Positions 9,029-17,751 of a stretch of 62,910 nucleotides of DNA are shown here, piece by piece. The notes below the pieces were generated by a model. That model was not told the origin of the DNA, did no database searches, and was given only the letters and a program-made list of their open reading frames with translations. The translations under genes and the position numbers were made by a program. Origin of the DNA: Fidelibacterota bacterium (GTDB lineage: Bacteria > Fidelibacterota > UBA8477 > JABMPR01); assembly GCA_013203185.1 (NCBI GenBank), contig JABMOS010000077.1:1-62910 (forward strand), in the 5' to 3' direction. The number at the start of each line of letters is the position of its first letter. Within the stretch, counting starts at the first letter, position 1.

Positions 9029-9806
9029 TGTCTTTTCCTGAGGTCTTCAGCCTGATCTGTTCACGCATATTTTCAGTCTCACGGTCTTTCAGGGCATCCA
9101 GCAACTGCTGGGCATTCATTAACTCTTCCTTGTTGACCTGTTCTTCACCATCTGAAGGTTTCTGCTCCTGCTGCTCTTCCTCGCCTTGATCCTGCTCATC
9201 CTGGGATTGTTGCTGGTCTTCCTGCTCTTCTTCAGAATTTTCCTGGTCCTGCTGCTGTTCTTCCTGTTGCTGGTCATTCTCATCCTGGGATTCGGAGTTT
9301 TGTTGCTCATCCTTGTTCTGCTGATCCTCTTTATCCTGCTTTTTCTTGTCGTCCTCTCCGTCCTGAGAATTTTGGTCTTGAGGGGGTGGCGGAGGCATCA
9401 GGTTCAGCAGTTCCAAATTTGCTTTGGCGTCTTGATCACCTGGTCGAATTCGGAGGGCTTGTTTGTAAAAGTCCCGAGCTTTTCCCACTTCTTGTTTATT
9501 CAGATAGGCATTTCCCAAATTATAATATACATCAGCCAGGGCATTTTTATCTTTAAGACTTAAGGCCTTCTCATATGAGCCAATAGCTTCGTCCAGATCA
9601 CCCAACTTATAGTTGGCATTTCCCTGATTGTAATGGATATCCTTTAAATCAGGGTTCTCCTCCAGCATTTTATTCCAAGCCTCAACGGCCTCTTCATATT
9701 TTTGCTCATTAAATGCTTTTTTTGCATTGGTCTGAGCAAATACAGTTAATGCAGGGAGGAAAAGCAGCATCAGATAAATGACATAAATTTTTGTCCTGCT
9801 AATCAC
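9012..9806 (-). CDS. batC: BatC-like TPR protein with Gln/Glu/Asp-rich tail
   Basis: 264 residues with a signal peptide (about 1-25) and three TPR units (about 28-135: KKAFNEQKYEEAVEAWNKML, DIHYNQGNANYKLGDLDEA, DVYYNLGNAYLNKQEVG). A five-proline hinge follows, then about 90 residues of almost pure Q, E, D, S and K (about 142-232), and a short conserved tail (NAQQLLDALKDRE). The TPRs probably mediate contact with other Bat proteins; the acidic tail is likely disordered. Its start overlaps the batB stop by 8 bp. The opposite strand of the tail gives a long artificial hydrophobic frame that should not be annotated. Confidence 0.88.
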   Translation of the reverse strand: MISRTKIYVIYLMLLFLPALTVFAQTNAKKAFNEQKYEEAVEAWNKMLEENPDLKDIHYNQGNANYKLGDLDEAIGSYEKALSLKDKNALADVYYNLGNAYLNKQEVGKARDFYKQALRIRPGDQDAKANLELLNLMPPPPPQDQNSQDGEDDKKKQDKEDQQNKDEQQNSESQDENDQQQEEQQQDQENSEEEQEDQQQSQDEQDQGEEEQQEQKPSDGEEQVNKEELMNAQQLLDALKDRETENMREQIRLKTSGKDNDKNW

Positions 9807-10845
9807 TGACGTAATCCCCTTCCCAGTTTCTTTGAGTACCGTGTAAATCAGTGATCAATAAATCAAGGATGAGGAATAGAAGCGCTATCCAGGCGAACCA
9901 ATGAAATTGCTCCTTAAAATTTGTGAACTCGTGGCGGCTAAATTCCTTCTGCTCCATTCCTAGAATATCGTTATAAATTTCTTCAAGACCAGCTGAAGCA
10001 GTATTGAGATGAACAAAGCGACCACCAGTTTCAACACTGATTGATTGCAAGGTTTCTGTGTATAGTCTGGTGGTAACGACCTCGCCAGAGCTGGTTTTAC
10101 GATAGCCTTGTAAGCTGCCCCTATCATCATATAGCGGAATGGGCGTACCGGAGAATGATCCAATTCCGGCAGTATGGATAATGACATTTTCCTTCCTCGC
10201 TCTTTGCAGGACATCATCAAGATTACCTTCATGATCCTCACCATCAGAAATCAGGATCATAGCCCGATGCTGTTGATCGTCAGGATCAAATGCACTAAGG
10301 CCAATTTCCAAGGCATTTTCAAATGAAGTCCCTTGAACCCCAATCAATGATTCGTCTGAAATATCCAATAACATATCAAAGGCAGAATAATCCAGAGTAA
10401 GGGGTGTTTGGAGATGGGCTTGGCCAGCGAACACCACAAGTCCCACCCGATCTCCCCGTAATTCATCGATCAATTTTCTCAGCTCATAGCGTGCCTTCTC
10501 CAGACGATCAGGCTTGATATCCTGGGCTCGCATTGAATTGGATACATCTAGAAGTACAACAATATCAACACCTTCGCGGTGGATCTCTGTTAATTCATCT
10601 GAAAATTTAGGTCCCCAAGTGGCAAAAAGCAGCAGCAGAATGGCAAGTAAACGGAGAATATCTTTGGTCAACCGCTTGCGCTGACTTACGCTTCTTGAGA
10701 GTTGTTCAAGTAATTCAGGATCACCAGCCCGTTTCATCAAGTTTCGACGAGAAATGCGGAACCAGGTACCAATCACGAACATGAGAGGGATAACTGACCA
10801 GAGCAGACTCTGCAGCCAGATAGGATATGATTCAAATTGAATCAT
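9799..10845 (-). CDS. batB: BatB-like von Willebrand factor A membrane protein
   Basis: 348 residues. Membrane helices lie near residues 10-28, 62-78 and 315-335, flanking a periplasmic VWA domain (about 93-290). The metal-ion-dependent adhesion site is complete: DVSNS at 100-104, the TPLTLDYSAF segment and ISDGEDHEG. This is the BatB arrangement. It shares a single base with batA upstream (position 10845) and overlaps batC by 8 bp downstream. Confidence 0.92.
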   Translation of the reverse strand: MIQFESYPIWLQSLLWSVIPLMFVIGTWFRISRRNLMKRAGDPELLEQLSRSVSQRKRLTKDILRLLAILLLLFATWGPKFSDELTEIHREGVDIVVLLDVSNSMRAQDIKPDRLEKARYELRKLIDELRGDRVGLVVFAGQAHLQTPLTLDYSAFDMLLDISDESLIGVQGTSFENALEIGLSAFDPDDQQHRAMILISDGEDHEGNLDDVLQRARKENVIIHTAGIGSFSGTPIPLYDDRGSLQGYRKTSSGEVVTTRLYTETLQSISVETGGRFVHLNTASAGLEEIYNDILGMEQKEFSRHEFTNFKEQFHWFAWIALLFLILDLLITDLHGTQRNWEGDYVSD

Positions 10846-11837
10846 CAGGGGAATCTCCTGAAAATTAATCGCTCCAGTATGAATTCAACAATCAACAGAG
10901 TAAGTGCCAGGAGGAGTGGATAATAAAAGAGTTCGGCATGCTGAACATATTCCCTGATACTGTACTCAGTGGTTTCCATCTCAGAGATTTCCTGGTAGAT
11001 GGCGGCCAGACTCTCTTCATCGGTTGCTCTAAAATATTGTCCGCCAGTAATGTCAGCAATTTTAGTCAAGGTTTCTTCATCTATGTCGACTTGAACCTGT
11101 ACTTTTCTTACACCGATGACAGTTTGAACAGGCATAGCAGCCGTTCCTCTGGTACCTGCACCAATGGTATAGATTCTTATCCCAAACTGTTTGGCCAACT
11201 CTGAGGTAGTGATGGGGTCCAATTCACCTGCATTATTTCTACCATCCGACAGCAATACAATAACTTTACTTTTTGCGTCTGAGTCACGTAATCTATTGAT
11301 AGCCCCAGCCACAGCCATACCAATAGCGGTACCATCAAATTTTTCATTGACGATATCAAGCTTAGAAATGAATTCATTCAAGCGGTTCAGGTCGGTGGTC
11401 AGGGGGCATTGCATAAAACTTTCCCTGGCGAATACATTTAATCCTATTCTATCATTCTGGCGCTGTGAAACAAAAGTCTGGGCAACTTTTTTTACTGCTT
11501 CTAATCGATTGGGCTTGAAATCCATAGCGCGCATGGAACCTGAGATATCAATCACCATCATGATATCAATACCTTCAGCATTAACCTCTTTAAGCGCGTT
11601 GCGCTCCTGAGGTCGCATCAAGGCAATAAAAATAGCCATAATCGCCAACAGTCTGAACGCGTAGAGCAGATGTTTTCGCCACATACCTGTGGTTTTCGAA
11701 ATTCCCTCAAACATGAGGAGAGACGAAAACCTCAAGGTCCCAAATCGTTTTTGGGAATAAAACACATAAAGCATAAGCAGCACAGGTATACTGAGAAAAA
11801 GCCAGGCTAATTCGGGATATTTAAAGGCGAGTATCAC
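10845..11837 (-). CDS. batA: BatA-like von Willebrand factor A membrane protein
   Basis: 330 residues, first gene of the bat operon. Two N-terminal membrane helices (about 8-26 and 57-75), a VWA domain (about 90-285) with MIDAS residues DISGS at 97-101 and LLSDGRNNAGE, and a C-terminal helix (about 308-325). Closely related in sequence to BatB, its usual partner. In many bacteria a MoxR ATPase and a DUF58 protein sit directly upstream; here there is a 233-bp gap and then tatA. A possible promoter lies at 12018-12047. Confidence 0.92.
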   Translation of the reverse strand: MILAFKYPELAWLFLSIPVLLMLYVFYSQKRFGTLRFSSLLMFEGISKTTGMWRKHLLYAFRLLAIMAIFIALMRPQERNALKEVNAEGIDIMMVIDISGSMRAMDFKPNRLEAVKKVAQTFVSQRQNDRIGLNVFARESFMQCPLTTDLNRLNEFISKLDIVNEKFDGTAIGMAVAGAINRLRDSDAKSKVIVLLSDGRNNAGELDPITTSELAKQFGIRIYTIGAGTRGTAAMPVQTVIGVRKVQVQVDIDEETLTKIADITGGQYFRATDEESLAAIYQEISEMETTEYSIREYVQHAELFYYPLLLALTLLIVEFILERLIFRRFP

Positions 11838-12017
11838 TATATTTTAGATATTCTCTTTATCATATTTACATCAAGCTTTCCAAAACATCTTTTAAAGTCA
11901 TTGAGCCGATATTTGTTTCTCATAGGAAGTGATTTTTTTGAAAATATCCTGGACACATGGAAGAAATCTGAAATCCATACATTTGGGGCTCCTAAAAGCC
12001 CGACGACTAGATTATTG

Positions 12018-12047
12018 ATAATATTCAGAGAGGTAGAATTGAGACAA
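12018..12047 (-). promoter_or_regulatory. Possible sigma70 promoter for the bat operon
   Basis: On the minus strand, TTGTCT (12042-12047), an 18-nt spacer and TATTAT (12018-12023), lying between the tatA stop and batA. It would leave a leader of about 180 nt. A 5-bp GGGCT/AGCCC stem lies between it and batA but has no U-tract. Pattern recognition only. Confidence 0.35.
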
Positions 12048-12070
12048 CTTCTACAAATTCAGGATGAACC

Positions 12071-12289
12071 CTAGACTTCTTTTTTCTCTTCAGTCTTTTC
12101 TTCAGCTTTTGGTTCAGCAGGTGTACTACCAGCTTTTTCAATTTCATCAGTAATACCGCTCAGGGCACCCTTGAATTCTCTGATTCCCTTTCCAAGGCCT
12201 TTGGCCATTTCAGGCAAACGCTTTGCACCAAAGAATATCAGTATAAACAAGATGATTATAAGCCATTCCCAGCCACCAGGTAAACTCAT
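12071..12289 (-). CDS. tatA: Twin-arginine translocase subunit TatA/TatE
   Basis: 72 residues: one N-terminal membrane helix (GGWEWLIIILFILIFFGAK), the conserved FGAKRLPEMAKGLGKGIREFK amphipathic helix, and a Lys/Glu-rich tail. TatA oligomers form the pore for folded Tat substrates. AAGGAG lies 6 nt before the ATG. tatC is not nearby. It follows the DUF4321 gene by 50 bp on the same strand and may be read from the psd promoter. Confidence 0.93.
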   Translation of the reverse strand: MSLPGGWEWLIIILFILIFFGAKRLPEMAKGLGKGIREFKGALSGITDEIEKAGSTPAEPKAEEKTEEKKEV

Positions 12290-12339
12290 GGATTACTCCT
12301 TAATAAATATTTCTAAATCATTTTTATTATTCAATATCA

Positions 12340-12624
12340 TCAAACCCTATAATAGCGTAAAAGATAATAAGCAACACCCATTCCCACGACACCCATAAAG
12401 TTTACTTTTAAAGTAAATCCGAAGGTGAGAGAAAATATTCTGAGATCGAGGACAAAGGGTTCGGCTAGTCCATATTTTGCCGTATCAAAGGAAAGGACAA
12501 AGAAATCCCGGACCACACTTTCAGGTAGAATCGTCGCCGCAACATCTCCTAATACAGACCCAATAATGGCACCGCTGACAATCATAAGCACAATTATTTT
12601 GATATTACGACGTCTTGGATCCAT
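12340..12624 (-). CDS. DUF4321-like small membrane protein
   Basis: 94 residues with two or three hydrophobic segments (IKIIVLMIVSGAIIGSVLG and VNFMGVVGMGVAYYLLRYY). The pattern, with a conserved central segment (FTLKVNFMGVVGMGVAYYLL), resembles the DUF4321 family of small inner-membrane proteins, which has no known function. Its start shares one base with the pssA stop, so it belongs to the phospholipid operon. Confidence 0.6.
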   Translation of the reverse strand: MDPRRRNIKIIVLMIVSGAIIGSVLGDVAATILPESVVRDFFVLSFDTAKYGLAEPFVLDLRIFSLTFGFTLKVNFMGVVGMGVAYYLLRYYRV

Positions 12625-13415
12625 TACACCACTCCAGCCTCATCATCAATATCTCTTTGGGTTCTGGTCCACTTCAATAAGCTGGAGAGAATCATAAGTA
12701 CTGCCAGGGGAAACATAAGGAAACCCTTGCTAGCAAAAACCAAAATGGCCATAATCACACCGGTTACGAGGGATAATTTCTCTTTCGCTGTACCTTTTAA
12801 ACTCATCGGTGGTGATTTTGAGAATGGAATCTTTGATAGCATGAGACTGGAAATAATCATGACCAGAGGTAAAACAATTCTGGCATCCCCGCCAACCTGA
12901 CGTGGCGCCCATCCCAATATAGGATATTCATGTACCTGACTCATAAAAAGCCAAATACCAACAACTGTTAAAGCCATGAGGGGTGTGGGTACACCAAAGA
13001 ATTGACCCTTTTGTTCACCTTCAGCTTCCAGATTAAATTTTGCCAATCTAATTGATCCTAGCATAAGAGGCATGAAAGCGTAGAAGCCACCCACCAGTTG
13101 GCCAAGGGGCTCTGCCCATACCATGTATACAAATACAGACGGGGCCAGACAAAAAGTGATAATATCTGCAAGCGAATCGAATTGAATGCCAAAATCAGAT
13201 GTACTATCCAGGGCCCGGGCAATTTTTCCATCAAACCCATCAAAGATGGCTCCAAAAACGATAAACCATGCTGCCCAGAAATAGTCGCCATTGGCTGATG
13301 AGAGGATAGACATAAAGCCTAAAAACATATTAAAAATGGTGAACGAGTTAGGAATAAATCTTCGGCGAGGATTTTCCTTTAGCGGAACTCTTTTACGTGC
13401 AGGATCGCGTACCAT
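12624..13415 (-). CDS. pssA: CDP-diacylglycerol--serine O-phosphatidyltransferase
   Basis: Makes phosphatidylserine from CDP-diacylglycerol and serine at the inner membrane, the step before phosphatidylethanolamine. The CDP-alcohol phosphotransferase signature is complete: D62-G63-x2-A66-R67-x8-G76-x3-D80-x3-D84. 263 residues with about six to eight membrane helices, a normal size for the PssA type of Bacillus and FCB bacteria. It starts 2 bp after psd ends, so the two consecutive enzymes are co-translated. Confidence 0.93.
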   Translation of the reverse strand: MVRDPARKRVPLKENPRRRFIPNSFTIFNMFLGFMSILSSANGDYFWAAWFIVFGAIFDGFDGKIARALDSTSDFGIQFDSLADIITFCLAPSVFVYMVWAEPLGQLVGGFYAFMPLMLGSIRLAKFNLEAEGEQKGQFFGVPTPLMALTVVGIWLFMSQVHEYPILGWAPRQVGGDARIVLPLVMIISSLMLSKIPFSKSPPMSLKGTAKEKLSLVTGVIMAILVFASKGFLMFPLAVLMILSSLLKWTRTQRDIDDEAGVV

Positions 13416-13417
13416 AA

Positions 13418-14056
13418 TTAATCCATTCTCGCCAGGACAGTGAGACCACCGCGGACAGGTTCTTTCATCTCTACCAGAATGTTAGCAGCTCTGGGTATAA
13501 CAACATCCATTCGGCTTCCAAATTTTATGAGACCATAACGATCTCCCTGGGTCACTTCGTCTGCTTCACGTAGGTAATTGACTATTCGACGGGCCAATGC
13601 GCCTGCAATCTGAACAAATTTGATTTTCATTAAATCATTCTCCATACCAACGATACTCCGTTCATTCACATCAGAGGCATCCACGGCGAAAGCCGCCTTA
13701 AAGGCACCATATTTGTAGTCAACAAATCCAATTTTTCCAGAGATTGGTACTCGATTGATGTGCACATTCAGGGGAGATAAAAACATGGTGATCAATGTTG
13801 CTTCACCGACATAATCATCATGAACTTCTTTGATTTCCACAATGACACCATCACCAGGACTCAATATGTGTTTGGGGTTGACAACTACTTCACGCTCAGG
13901 ATCCCTGAAGAAGTATAGTGTAAATAATAATAATAAACCGCTGATCATTGAGGGGATTTTCCAGTAAAGAGAGCCCCCATTAAAAAAACTTATTGCTGTC
14001 AGGATAATTGTAAGTCCCAGCACAATTGCGATATTTGAATATCCTTCACGGGCCAT
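13418..14056 (-). CDS. psd: Phosphatidylserine decarboxylase, short type
   Basis: Converts phosphatidylserine to phosphatidylethanolamine. 212 residues with two N-terminal membrane helices (about 8-26 and 33-50), RDPER at 51-55, the ILSPGDGVIVEI segment and LSPLNVHINRVPISG. Self-cleavage to form the pyruvoyl cofactor should occur between G180 and S181 (YGLIKFGSRMD); this short type has FGSR instead of the LGST of the E. coli enzyme. First gene of a psd-pssA-DUF4321-tatA run, with a promoter candidate at 14113-14140. Confidence 0.93.
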   Translation of the reverse strand: MAREGYSNIAIVLGLTIILTAISFFNGGSLYWKIPSMISGLLLLFTLYFFRDPEREVVVNPKHILSPGDGVIVEIKEVHDDYVGEATLITMFLSPLNVHINRVPISGKIGFVDYKYGAFKAAFAVDASDVNERSIVGMENDLMKIKFVQIAGALARRIVNYLREADEVTQGDRYGLIKFGSRMDVVIPRAANILVEMKEPVRGGLTVLARMD

Positions 14057-14112
14057 AAATGTATTAATTCTTCCTCTCTATTAAACCGCGCAAAGATAAG
14101 CGGGGCGTCTGC

Positions 14113-14140
14113 ATAATAAAACACGCTTTTCCGAAGTAAA
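14113..14140 (-). promoter_or_regulatory. Probable sigma70 promoter for psd-pssA
   Basis: On the minus strand, TTTACT (14135-14140), a 16-nt spacer and TATTAT (14113-14118), about 57 bp before the psd start and in the intergenic region after htrA. Confidence 0.45.
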
Positions 14141-14208
14141 CTCTATGATCGAGGGCAGTTTAAAAGTTTTGCACCGACTATTTTTGAATGGGGATCAAAA
14201 ACACTTAA

Positions 14209-15432
14209 TCACTGTCCGGGAGAGACTGTTTCCCCCAGAACGATGGGAATAGCCATACTCTCTGTCTGGCGCAGTATATTCAGCGTCAGTTGATCACCCC
14301 TCTTAAGATCCTGAAGATTGAAATAAGCAAAGATATCATCGTCTGTTTGAATTTTCTGACCATCAAGACCTACAATGAGATCACCAACTTCAATTCCTCC
14401 TCGGTGGGCCGGTGAACCATCTTTTACTGCAACAACAACAACACCCACAGTCGATCCCAGATTCAATAGCTGAGCTGTTCGAGGGGTATTCGGCCGATAG
14501 CTGATACCTGTAGAGTAATTTCTATCAACAAAACCCTTCGCTCTTAGTTCATCAATAATACCAATGGCTCGATTAATTGGTAAGGCAAACCCTATCCCGA
14601 TTGAACCCGTACTGTTTGCCCCAGAAAAGATAAAGGTATTGATGCCCACAACCTGCCCATCTGCGTTCACCAATGGTCCCCCACTATTCCCTGAGTTGAT
14701 TGAGGCATCTGTTTGAATCATATCTTGATAGATGCGACCAGATTGCTGAAAACCAAAGTCCATATGCAGACTGCTGATGATTCCTGCTGTTGCGATGGGC
14801 ATTTTACTCTCACTAAAAAGTCCAAATGGGTTGCCGAGAGCAATGACCCACTCCCCTAGAATAATCTCATCGGAGTTTCCCAACTCAGCTGCCGGGTATT
14901 CTCCTCTATCAGTAATTTTTATAATTGCCAAATCTGTTTTTTCATCGATGCCCACAACTTCGGTCTTATGCTGGCTCCCATTGGCCAGGGTAACCATAAT
15001 TTCCACGCTGTTCTCCACAACATGAGCATTGGTTATGATGTAACCATCTGAGTCGTAAATAAATCCTGAACCAATGACGGCCTCCTTCTCCTGGAACCAG
15101 CGCGGTGTGCCTGGCATAATGAAACGCCAGAAAGGATCAGACATGAGGGGAGATTGGGAATATCTAATCTGGGTTGTGGAAATGCCAACCACAGAGGGTG
15201 ACACATCGGCAATACCTCGTGTAATTGCAGTTTCCCTTGATTCATAAAGAGAAATCTTTTCAGGAATCTCAGCGGTTAAAAGACCACCTGGCATAAGGGT
15301 GTCATCCACCGAATCAGCAGTAGTATATCCAATTGCTTCAGCTAATTGCCAATTCCTCAATTCTCTAAGGGAAAGTGTGAGCATTCCCAGGAAAAGGGCT
15401 AGCGCAAAAATGAGTGTTGTCAATCGTTTCAT
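14209..15432 (-). CDS. HtrA/DegQ-type periplasmic serine protease with one PDZ domain
   Basis: 407 residues. An N-terminal helix (about 5-22) acts as signal or anchor. The trypsin-like domain (about 65-290) has the full triad H137 (TNAHVV), D167 (DLAIIKI) and S250 (NSGNSGGPL). One PDZ domain follows (about 310-400: VKDGSPAHRGGIEVGDLIVG). It should degrade or refold misfolded envelope proteins. A single PDZ makes it closer to DegS or HhoA in layout than to DegP. It stands alone between psd and truA, with its own promoter candidate. Confidence 0.93.
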   Translation of the reverse strand: MKRLTTLIFALALFLGMLTLSLRELRNWQLAEAIGYTTADSVDDTLMPGGLLTAEIPEKISLYESRETAITRGIADVSPSVVGISTTQIRYSQSPLMSDPFWRFIMPGTPRWFQEKEAVIGSGFIYDSDGYIITNAHVVENSVEIMVTLANGSQHKTEVVGIDEKTDLAIIKITDRGEYPAAELGNSDEIILGEWVIALGNPFGLFSESKMPIATAGIISSLHMDFGFQQSGRIYQDMIQTDASINSGNSGGPLVNADGQVVGINTFIFSGANSTGSIGIGFALPINRAIGIIDELRAKGFVDRNYSTGISYRPNTPRTAQLLNLGSTVGVVVVAVKDGSPAHRGGIEVGDLIVGLDGQKIQTDDDIFAYFNLQDLKRGDQLTLNILRQTESMAIPIVLGETVSPGQ

Positions 15433-15464
15433 CTTGGTCTTAACATTCCATATCTCGAAAGTGA

Positions 15465-15493
15465 ATAATAAACTTCAATACCTGATCACACAA
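15465..15493 (-). promoter_or_regulatory. Possible sigma70 promoter for the HtrA protease
   Basis: On the minus strand, TTGTGT (15488-15493), a 17-nt spacer and TATTAT (15465-15470), 33 bp before the htrA start codon. Confidence 0.4.
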
Positions 15494-15509
15494 GGTCATC
15501 CTTGAATAC

Positions 15510-16265
15510 CTACCATTCAGGTTGCAGTGCTTCAGAATAGCTAACCTGAAAGAGTGCCAGCCCATTAGCTGGAGCGGTTATGACATGGGACTGTCGGTTC
15601 GGTTTGTCCAAAAGAGCCAGGAAATGATCCATGTCCCACTTCCCCCGGGCCACTTCAACCATACTTCCCACCAGCATGCGAACCATATGATGCAAAAATC
15701 TATTCCCAGCAATGGTGAAACTCATGACCCCGGAAGGATGGACTTCCCAGGAAGCTGTGGTCAGATTACATACCATATTTTCTGTCTCAGTACCTGCATA
15801 GCAAAAACTTGAGAAATCGTGCTCGCCCAATATATGCTCTGAGAGTTTGTCCAGCTTGGAAATATCCAGGTTATATCGAACATACCATTGCGTATTCCGA
15901 TTCAGCACATTGGGTATTGTGGTTATTTGATATAAATATTGTCGGCGCTTGGCTGCAAAGCGACTATGGAAATCATCATGAACCTTTGTGGAGGCCATCA
16001 ATCTGATATCATCAGGCAATTGTCTGTTGAGAGCTTTCCAAAGATTTTCTACAGGTATGTTGCATGTATCAACCTCGAAATGGGCTACCTGCCCCAGGGC
16101 ATGCACACCGCTATCAGTTCTCCCTGAACCAATAAGTCCGATTTGTTTGCCGAATATCTCTTTAAGGGCTCTTTCAATATGTCCCTGTATTGTCTCGGGA
16201 TCTGATTGAACCTGCCAGCCGTGATAGGCAGACCCTTCGTATTGAACGAGAAGTGCTATTTTCAT
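15510..16265 (-). CDS. truA: tRNA pseudouridine(38-40) synthase TruA
   Basis: 251 residues, normal length. Isomerises uridines 38-40 in the anticodon stem. The catalytic aspartate is D51 in the GSGRTDSGVHA motif. MKIALLVQYEGSAYHGWQVQ at the N-terminus and the C-terminal FLHHMVRMLVGSMVEVARGK are typical. Its ATG overlaps the stop of ecfT by 4 bp (16262-16265). The neighbouring ecfT gene recalls the ecfA-ecfA-ecfT-truA order of Firmicutes. Confidence 0.96.
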   Translation of the reverse strand: MKIALLVQYEGSAYHGWQVQSDPETIQGHIERALKEIFGKQIGLIGSGRTDSGVHALGQVAHFEVDTCNIPVENLWKALNRQLPDDIRLMASTKVHDDFHSRFAAKRRQYLYQITTIPNVLNRNTQWYVRYNLDISKLDKLSEHILGEHDFSSFCYAGTETENMVCNLTTASWEVHPSGVMSFTIAGNRFLHHMVRMLVGSMVEVARGKWDMDHFLALLDKPNRQSHVITAPANGLALFQVSYSEALQPEW

Positions 16266-17107
16266 ATGCTGACTTTCCGTCTATGGGCAATTGCCACAAA
16301 TCCCAGCCACATACTCATCAAGGACCAGATCATAAGCATTTTCGTATCCAGTGAAAGGAACAACACCCCTATACCCAACCAGGTACTGCTTAAAAAAAGC
16401 ATATATTTTGACGTCTTTGTCGACGGAATTGAAGGTAAACCTCGTATAGCAAGTAGATCTCCTAAAGCCATTGACCGGTGGATTGTGTGAGATATCAGGG
16501 CCTTAAAAACACTTTGCCAGAATCTTAATTTTTGGAGATAGGTTTTTCTGGGGGTTCCTGAAACAAAGAAGGTTTGAAACTTTGAAAATCTATCCCATTC
16601 GATGCGGAGAGATGGCATAAACCGAAGTGAAAGGACAACGAGGGTCTGCAATTTCCCAATTTGAAATCCCATCCACTCGAGAGGTGCCAGTAGCCCAGTG
16701 AGTTGTGCAATGGTAGCCGGATTACGAAGTCGGGTCTGAAAACTGGAAACAATGACCAGCGGCCAGGAGAAACGTTCTACGGCAAACAGCAGATACTGCC
16801 AATCTGCCCAATGGAAGCCCTCTTCCAAAGATTTCACCAGGAGTGATCTCATAAAGGGGGAAAAGGTTATTTGCATGGTTGCCAGGAATAACACCAGACT
16901 CAATATGAAACCCAGGGTTTTAAGGGGAGATGGAGAAGTTTTCCAGAGAATGATCATGGTGATTACTGTGATGCCTATGTGCCACATCGAGGATGAAATA
17001 ATAAAAAGGGAAATAAAAATGAGAACAGAGGTGGTGAAGGTGAACCAGATTAACCAGGGGTCTTCATGAGAAATTGAGGGGTTTGGATGGGTGCTCTTGT
17101 CTACCAA
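16262..17107 (-). CDS. EcfT/CbiQ-like energy-coupling-factor transmembrane protein
   Basis: 281 residues, about six membrane helices, with the cytoplasmic coupling region characteristic of ECF T-components: LSLRFMPSLRIEWDRF and the Ala-Arg-Gly-like motif in ALGDLLAIRGLPS. T-components couple two ABC ATPases to a substrate-binding S-protein for vitamin or metal uptake. No ATPase (EcfA) or S-component is in the window, so partners must be elsewhere or the protein works alone. It overlaps truA by 4 bp. A start at 17107 follows the upstream gene by 13 bp. Confidence 0.75.
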   Translation of the reverse strand: MVDKSTHPNPSISHEDPWLIWFTFTTSVLIFISLFIISSSMWHIGITVITMIILWKTSPSPLKTLGFILSLVLFLATMQITFSPFMRSLLVKSLEEGFHWADWQYLLFAVERFSWPLVIVSSFQTRLRNPATIAQLTGLLAPLEWMGFQIGKLQTLVVLSLRFMPSLRIEWDRFSKFQTFFVSGTPRKTYLQKLRFWQSVFKALISHTIHRSMALGDLLAIRGLPSIPSTKTSKYMLFLSSTWLGIGVLFLSLDTKMLMIWSLMSMWLGFVAIAHRRKVSI

Positions 17108-17120
17108 TTCAGGCTAATCC

Positions 17121-17747
17121 TTAAAATGTCAGAGCAATTCTAAATCCAGCACTTCCATCTGTTAAATCAGGTTGAACTGTCATCGTGGTATTATGACGCT
17201 TGAGAAAGAGTGCATCCATGGTGCTTACGAGATGATTCAGTGCGATTGCACCAAAAGTGTAAGTGAGGCGCTGTCTCCACAAATAGCGCTCTGTTTTGAT
17301 GTCAAAGTATTCCTCACGTTTTTCATCTGATTCCCAGTTCCAATAATAGCCAAAGTCTGCGGAGTAGACACGATCCCACTGCCGGTTACGGAGCATTTGC
17401 TCATTGTAGGCGTCCATACTTTCATATTTTGAAACGCGGTCTAAAAAGACATCTGATTTTTTTTGAGGGTTTGTTATCTGCCCATATGTGGTAGCAAAAT
17501 AGTATAAATCATTTTCATGGCTTTTTGCCGATGAGCTGGCGAAACCTGCGAATATCCACAACGCAGCTTCAATACCATTGAAAACATAGCCTCGATTATG
17601 GGCCTGGTAGCTGTGTTCTCCCCAACCAGGGATCAAGGTACTTTTCAGAACGGATGGTTTGGATAGGAACCCTTCTGAAGCGCTACCAATTATAGGGGCA
17701 ATGGTTAACATGCTCAGGAATAATACTTTCATGGTGAGAGAATACAA
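17121..17747 (-). CDS. DUF5683-like exported protein, probable TTG start
   Basis: 208 residues. Signal peptide, then the LIPGWGEHSYQAHNRGYVF segment that typifies DUF5683 proteins (small FCB proteins that start with a proline-glycine turn and two membrane-like helices), a Tyr/Trp-rich central helix region, and a C-terminal beta strand ending in Phe (GFRIALTF). The frame opens at TTG 17747, with AGGA 9 nt upstream; the first ATG is at 17732 (MKVLFLSML), which also leaves a good signal peptide. Function unknown, likely envelope. It starts 4 bp after the previous gene. Confidence 0.6.
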   Translation of the reverse strand: MYSLTMKVLFLSMLTIAPIIGSASEGFLSKPSVLKSTLIPGWGEHSYQAHNRGYVFNGIEAALWIFAGFASSSAKSHENDLYYFATTYGQITNPQKKSDVFLDRVSKYESMDAYNEQMLRNRQWDRVYSADFGYYWNWESDEKREEYFDIKTERYLWRQRLTYTFGAIALNHLVSTMDALFLKRHNTTMTVQPDLTDGSAGFRIALTF

Positions 17748-17751
17748 TTTT

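Noticed and set aside
9186-9563. A plus-strand frame coding an extremely Leu/Ile/Val-rich peptide
   Set aside because: It is the mirror of the Gln/Glu/Asp-rich tail of batC on the other strand; the complements of CAG, GAA and GAT codons read as hydrophobic residues. No ribosome binding site or family features.
14057-14112. Bacteroidetes-type -7 box (TATCTTTG) before psd on the minus strand
   Set aside because: No matching -33 box at the right distance was convincing, and a sigma70-type pair sits just upstream.
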